From: Nissolia schottii
Taxonomy: Eukaryota; Streptophyta; Magnoliopsida; Fabales; Fabaceae
Direction: 5' to 3'
NCBI GenBank assembly: GCA_003254905.1
Contig: QANU01001262.1
Span: 340,612-404,611 of the forward strand
DNA length: 64,000 bases
Shown here: positions 58,031 through 64,000 of the stretch, piece after piece
Position numbering within the stretch: the first letter of the stretch is position 1
Layout of the letters: each line of letters opens with the position of its first letter
Translations under genes and position numbers: made by a program
The notes under the pieces: model-generated
The model's database searches: none
What the model was told of the DNA's origin: nothing
Seen by the model: the letters and a program-made list of their open reading frames with translations, nothing else

Positions 58031-60959
58031 CAATGAACAGTGAACTTTTTCGAGAAAGAGAATGAAGATAAGAAAGTCAGTTCACGCGCGTGTTGGTGAG
58101 AGTGGGAGAAAGAGTAGATGAAGCGGTTATTTTAGGGGGTCAGTATATTCTAATACGGGTATATGTATGGTATATAAGATATGAGTGCACATGTAACATA
58201 ATTGAAAATATTTATAACGAACAATAGGGTGGAAAATCACAGGATTGAATATGTGGCAGGAGCACGTGAGAATCGTGCATAAACTGTTGAGCATCTCCGT
58301 GGCTATGTCACAAGGTTTTCAAGAGTTAGTCCCCACTTATCATTACTAATTAACTAAAAAGTCATGTTTGAAAGATTTATTAAATTAATTCACACATTGT
58401 GATATTTAAATTTTTAAAGATAAAATAAAAAAAATGTCATATATCAATCTATTTATCATAATTATAGATTGATTTATAAGTTAGTTAGATTCTCAAACAT
58501 TTTTTTTTTTTCTCTTAAAGCAATAATCCGCAATCACATTGCCCTTCAGAGGACTGAGGAGTGTGGCAGGTCGCGGTGGACGCATTAGATTACATGTTCC
58601 TCATCTATGTTGGTTCCTAAATCACAATAAACTATATTATTGATGTTGACAATTGGTGCTTATCTTCTAATCCCATTAACTTTAATTATAAATTAACATA
58701 TGCTGTTACTTTATATTATTATACATGAAACATTATCTGATTTGTTGGTTTATGAACCAAGTTTGTTTAATTTGAACTTCTTTGGCTAATAGCGGGCAAT
58801 TAAAAAATTTCACTTGAAAGACAATACTATTACCCTATGTTTTCAATGACCTTTGTGGCTTAGCGCGATACAAATGCTATTACTCATCACAAAATAAATT
58901 CTCTCATGTTATTTTTTTACATTACAAGTTCGGTTTAAATTTTTCACTATTTATTAAGGATATGAGATTTATGCATGACATAAACAATTAATATTTTTGC
59001 TTATCAGTAGTCTAGCTACCCGCAACTTGCAGATTCAAATTTATTATATCTTCTGAAACAGTGACGATAGAGCTTGCTTGATGCTACCTACCAGCAGCTG
59101 CTTTAAAAACTCATTCCTATATTATCATGAATGAATGAATGAATATATGAGCGCATAATGCCTCAAATGCAACCCTGCAGAATAAATAGACAAGCAATGG
59201 TCAATACAGATAGACTGTTAGGTTCTAAAGCGTTTCGCGAGTGCTGCTTGCCACCAGGACACTACTGTCACCAAGGCCGGGGTTTGGGAGCATCCAAAGG
59301 CCAAAATTTGCATAAATATTAATGGATACTTCTCAAGAAAACGGTCCAAAATGACAGAAAGCTAGCCTATGCTGAAGCGGATATTACATAATAAAATTTG
59401 GCGAAACAACGACCACACTGATGTTGAGTTTACTAATTGAAAAGGAAATGAATAGAATTGGAGCATGAGAGTATATACGTGAAGAACATGGATCACGTTG
59501 CTTCTTCTATACATCTTTCTGTCAAAGAACACGTGTCCCTTTTCGTTTTTTTCATTTAAAAAAGGCTCGAGCTCAAGTTGGTTTAAAGGGATAAAATGGT
59601 CTAATTAAGCATTATTATGCTATTATCATGAGATTAAGCAGCAAAAGAAAAAAGTTACCACAAGATTAAAAGATTAATGGAGAGAAGATTTAATTGGGTT
59701 AGAGGCTTCTAATTAATTAGGAGATTAGGAGAATGCTAATCTCTAGTCAGTCGCATCTCAAAGGAAAGGACCCCCAGTTGCTTGGATTGGAAAGATCAAT
59801 ATTTAAGTCTGAAACTTCAACTTTTGCATCTTCATTTTTGTGGCTTAATTTTCTTGTTTTATGAAAAGAGGGGAAACAGCACGTTTGTGATGAATTGATT
59901 TAATTGATGTTGGTTGATCTTGAGAGCATATATATAGAGGAGAGGTTATTACATTACATGGCCCAATTCCCCGCAAAATTAGATGTGTCGACATCACAAA
60001 TTTGACTCTCCTACATACATAAATGAATGAGAAAATTAGTGGCTGTAGCAGGAAATGAAGAGTTTATGATCCCCCCCAAATCACGCATTTACTTGGCCTA
60101 ACTCTCAGCATATTCTCACACTCCTCTGCAAATATTCCCCACTGTTTGGCCAATGAAAAATGAACTTTGACTGAAGGCGGTAAATATATTGTAAGTTAAA
60201 ACAACTTGCCCAAACTTTAGCTATCGGAAAATTCAATATTTTTCTCAATAGGACAAAAAAAAAAAGCATCGAATATTTGGACATGAAATATACTATGAAA
60301 CTTCAATTTGAAAGATGAATAGAATATTTTGAGATCCACGACTTAATAGGAATTAAAAATCAGATCATGCTTTCATTAAAATTGAAAGAGAAAAAAGTTA
60401 TTACACCAGGGGTTCCAACACGAGGATAAGGTAAAGATCATGTAACGAATAAGTTTATTACCTGAATGAAGTTTTGAACTTTTGGAAGGGGTCAAATCAA
60501 AAAACTAATTCCTTAATTAAAAAAAAAGGGAAAAAGGGTAAAATGCAAAAAGGCCAAAAGCATAGGAGTTTCCAAATAAATAAATAAAATCTTATATATA
60601 CATGTCACTGTCTTGGCTAATGAAATAACACACAATTTCCCTCTTTCACTCTCTGCAACCTGAATATTCCCCCACAAAATCCACACACACACAGACACAC
60701 TCAAAACTAAGAATATACAATATATATATATAGACACACACACACACACACACACAAAAACAAGTTGGACAGTACACAGAAGAATCTCTCTTCTCGCGTG
60801 ATTTTGCAATTTTCCCGCGTGGATTTGAGATTCATCTTCGCCGGGGATTCCGAACGCTAATAGGAAAAGCGAAACCGAAACGAGGACGAAGAGGGAACCA
60901 GAAACGAATCAATTCTTGAATTAGGGTTTTTTTTTTTAAATTTTGTGAGGGTGGCGGGC
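58031..60959. other. Intergenic region and promoter of the ITPK-like gene
   Basis: No gene recognised. Microsatellites (TA)n at 60719-60731 and (AC)n at 60733-60756 lie about 200 bp before the ITPK start codon, in its promoter or 5' UTR. Confidence 0.5.
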
Positions 60960-63937
60960 ATGAAGTTGAACGGAGAAATCTCCCACGGAGAAGGAGCGGG
61001 AGAAGAAGAAAAGGAGGAGGAAGAGAGAGGAGCGGGTTCGTCGCAGAGAGTGGTGGTTGGGTACGCCTTGACGTCCAAAAAGAAGAAGAGCTTTCTGCAG
61101 CCAAAGTTTCTTGGCCTTGCAAGGTACCACATGCACATTCATGTACCTCTGATGCATTGCATTGTTTCAAAATTTCCAGAAACGGGTTTGATCGTTTGTT
61201 TTTATTTATTTATTTACTTTTATATCTGTGATTTTTCACGTTAGCTTTTTTCGTCGATGGTGGAGGAGCGATTTTGCACCTTGGCTCTGACTTTCCAGAA
61301 ACTGTTTTTCTCCCAAATTTGTTACAGTGATTGTTTAATTTTGCTTCTTCATAGTGTTATTGAGGTCTTGGTCGGTTCCCCTATTCTATTTTAAATGAGA
61401 ATATTCCACCATATATCCCCTTCCTTTGGATTTGTCAACGATGAGGATTCAAGGTCAAATCTAAGTACTTTGCTCTTTATTCTATATTTCAGTTAATATA
61501 ATTTATTTCCCATCCTTGAACGGTAATTTACATTATTGTCCGTGAATTTTGTTTTCTGTGAGTCTAATTCACTCAAAATATTGCTTCCAATTTGCAATCA
61601 TACATCTATAACAAATAGTAGTTGCTTCTTAGTTCTTACTTCTTCTTCCACACACATAACATTCCTCCCTTTCTTATGAAAAAAAATATGGTTTTAAATT
61701 TCTGCATACCGTAAATTATATTTGTCTAAGAAATTTCTATTGATAAGGTGTCTTTGGGGGGGGGGGGGCTTGGTAAAACTTTTTGAGAGGGTGTTTCTGT
61801 ATTAGAACAACATAAACTAATTTTTTGTGTTTGCCCTTCCTGAGTCCAATGATTGTCTTTTTAAAGGTGGCTTGTGCTGTCTAAAGTCTAAAATAGTAAT
61901 ATAACCTTAAATTTTAATGGTCATTATTATTCGCTTTAATGTTTATGCTCATTATAGTCATTTTACATTTAAAGAACAACTTTATAGTATATTTATCAAA
62001 CACTACCCTTGTAGTTTCTGTATATATTTTACAATTTTTGGCTTTTTGAGAGCAACATTTAGAGCGTCTAGAGAGCTCAACAGCTCTAAAAAAAACAGCT
62101 TTAAAAAAAGGTCACGACATTACTATACCAAGCCTTAGAATGTCTATTTTCAACGGCCTCAACAGTGATCCTTAAATGCTGCTATGAATAATGTAGGAAT
62201 AAGGGGATATTCTTTGTTGCCATTGACCTAAACAAGCCACTGTTAGAACAAGGTCCATTTGATGTTGTCTTGCACAAGGTATGTGAAAGTTTCCATGTAT
62301 AGCTTTTTTTTTCTCCTATTCCTTTTTTTAATTTCAGTTTGATTTATGGTTCTGCCACCATATGTGCCTGTCAGACTTTCATCTTTTAAGAGTTACTTTG
62401 GTTCTACTGCTCTTTGAACCATAGTCTGACAGTCTATTTGTTATTTCCAGATGTCGGGAAAAGAGTGGCGTGAGGTTATTGAGGTTTGTGAACTCCAAAT
62501 ACTTCTACCCACTTTCATATTGTACTATCTTGTCTTGTTATGATCGTTTGATATTTACTCATCCATGGCATTGCATGAAATCATTAGCATCTGTTACTGC
62601 TGCTAATTAAATGTGAAACGGTGATGATTGGCTGGGAAACCTAATCTTCTGGATTCTTAAAAGCTTATTATCGTCTGACATAATTTGCAGAGTTATTGCT
62701 CTCCTCATCTTGAATCATGATCAGATAGTTGAAATCAGTCTCTCAAGTATTGAAACAAGTGAGGATTTACTTTTATGATTAGGCTTGATTAGGCTTTGGT
62801 GGACTTCGTTGCCAACTGAAAAAACTCTTGCTTCCTTAGAACTAATAAAAAGAGGAGAATTGCTGATGCCATAGATTGAACACATTCTTAATCTCATTGG
62901 GAAAGAAATAGCCATTTTCTTATAGCATCCTATCTGCTTTCTCATTTCAACAATCAAAATGTTTTGCTTCTATTACTTGGCAATTCCGTTTTTGTAATCT
63001 GTATATTAATTGTATTGCCTTTGTTCTATCAGAATTGAGAAATATAATTTCCTTTAAAGAGTTGAAATGTGTAGTTGGCACTTTGTTTATGTGTTTCATT
63101 TTGGTCGTCCCTTTTCTCGCACTGTTCTATATCCTTCATAAGTTGAGTTCCTTGAATCTAGGCAGTGGCAACCTTTACCTGTTATCTTAGTATTAGGAAC
63201 ACAGGACTGGTGATTGTCATGCTTTCTGATTAGTGTGTGAAATTTCTATTTTGATGAGGCTAATTGTACCTTTTACTTGTCGTTTTATTTTTGAAGGATT
63301 ACAGGGAAAAGCTTCCTGAAGTAGTCATTATTGATCCTCCCGATGCAATTCAACATTTGCACAACCGCCAATCCATGCTACAAGATGTGGCAGATCTAAA
63401 CTTATCGGATTGCTATGGTAACTCACTCACTTGTTTACTGAAATAGATGATTATAGTTAAAGCACTTGATCTGAAAGTTTTGGGATTGTCTATTCATACC
63501 TCTAAACTAAGTAATTAGAATCAAGCATTTTGTCTAATATTGGCTACTACTTAAGTACTAGTTTTATTCTTTTGTTTAATATACCTTGAAGTTATTTGCT
63601 TTGCAATGTTTTAAACTGAAACTATTTCTAATGTGGTAGATTAGGTTTCTTCATTGCTCACCGGTAATTGAATCATTTCTTACCTGATGACTTTTAGGCA
63701 AGGTTGGGGTTCCACGACAATTGGTTATCACAAAAAATCCATCTACTATCCCTTATGAAGTCACTAAGTCCGGGATGAAGTTACCATTAGGTATTTATCT
63801 TTATTTAATTTTCTTTTTGTGGTCCTTAATTTCTTTCATTTAAGGAGTGAATTTGCTTATTACTTCATTTTAGCCATGTTTGATTGGTTAATGTCGTCAA
63901 CCTCTGCATTGCAGTGGCCTTGGATATTGTTGCATGA
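60960..63937 (+). CDS. ITPK: Inositol tetrakisphosphate 1-kinase (ITPK)-like gene, apparently truncated
   Basis: ITPKs phosphorylate inositol tri/tetrakisphosphates on the way to phytate (family knowledge). Exons 60960-61123, 62197-62278, 62451-62483, 63297-63417 and 63698-63790 join in phase and encode the family's N-terminal region: VVGYALTSKKKKSFLQPKFL, NKGIFFVAIDLNKPLLEQGP, the tiny 11-codon exon SGKEWREVIE, DPPDAIQHLHNRQSMLQDVA and YEVTKSGMKLPL. The next acceptor (63914) opens VAxx as expected (homologues read VAKPL...), but after GTGGCC the sequence leaves the family and a TGA follows at 63935-63937, giving about 173 aa with no ATP-grasp catalytic core. Either the gene is broken here, or the true next exon lies beyond the window and this acceptor is not used. 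The ATG at 60960 is preceded in frame only by GTG. Confidence 0.85.
61757..61769. repeat. Poly-G tract in ITPK intron 1
   Basis: An uninterrupted run of about 13 G in AT-rich intron DNA. Such runs are rare in plant introns and prone to length error in sequencing. Confidence 0.85.
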
Positions 63938-64000
63938 GAAGCATTGTAAATTTGAATGGGCCAAAGAACTTTGTTTTTGTATCTGTCAGTTAATCTGTTT

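Overview
The window is nuclear DNA of a dicot plant, most likely a legume close to soybean (Glycine). The evidence is the AT-rich intergenic sequence, the many short exons with GT-AG and a few GC-AG introns, the plant-only gene families (phytosulfokine, SOB FIVE-LIKE, EGY3, plastid pyruvate kinase, serine carboxypeptidase-like acyltransferase) and the plant-type Ty1-copia and hAT elements. The species name is inference. No rRNA, tRNA or CRISPR array was seen.

Layout. 0-3.7 kb: promoter and gene of a SOB FIVE-LIKE protein (+). 3.7-8.4 kb: no recognisable gene. 8.4-11.5 kb: MRS2/MGT magnesium transporter (-), with a 568-bp hAT-like element in its last intron. 12.4-15.7 kb: 14-exon serine carboxypeptidase-like gene (-). 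16.6-17.1 kb: EVE-domain protein (-). 19.1-19.5 kb: phytosulfokine precursor (-), with a foldback element just 3' of it and a young, frameshifted Ty1-copia element (19708-24554) 190 bp upstream of its ATG. 24.6-32.8 kb: repeat-rich DNA with an internally deleted copia copy. 32.8-36.3 kb: EGY3 pseudoprotease gene (+), whose exons 3-4 appear twice around a single N, probably an assembly error. 37.0-39.0 kb: SHW1-like gene (+). 39.2-47.3 kb: an inverted duplication carrying two SOSS-B type OB-fold genes with identical coding DNA, separated by about 5 kb that holds a 1.46-kb hAT-like element. 46.4-48.6 kb: intact gene for an uncharacterised plastid-targeted membrane protein (-). 49.8-53.0 kb: plastid pyruvate kinase (-). 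53.6-58.0 kb: nested repeats, including a hAT-like element carrying the 3' end of a tonoplast sugar transporter gene, a minisatellite, a 260-bp tandem repeat and a 283-bp hAT MITE. 61.0-64.0 kb: 5' half of an inositol tetrakisphosphate kinase gene (+) that diverges from the family after its fifth exon.

The genes form no operon or pathway cluster; each is an independent plant gene. Several products are predicted to be plastid proteins (EGY3, pyruvate kinase, the protein at 46.4-48.6 kb). All exon models were built by checking splice sites and reading phase by eye, and the complete models add up to whole codons. The most striking content is structural: four hAT-family insertions with 8-bp target duplications, one carrying a host gene fragment; an inverted duplication with conversion-like identity confined to the coding region; three GC-AG introns; and a retrotransposon in the phytosulfokine promoter.
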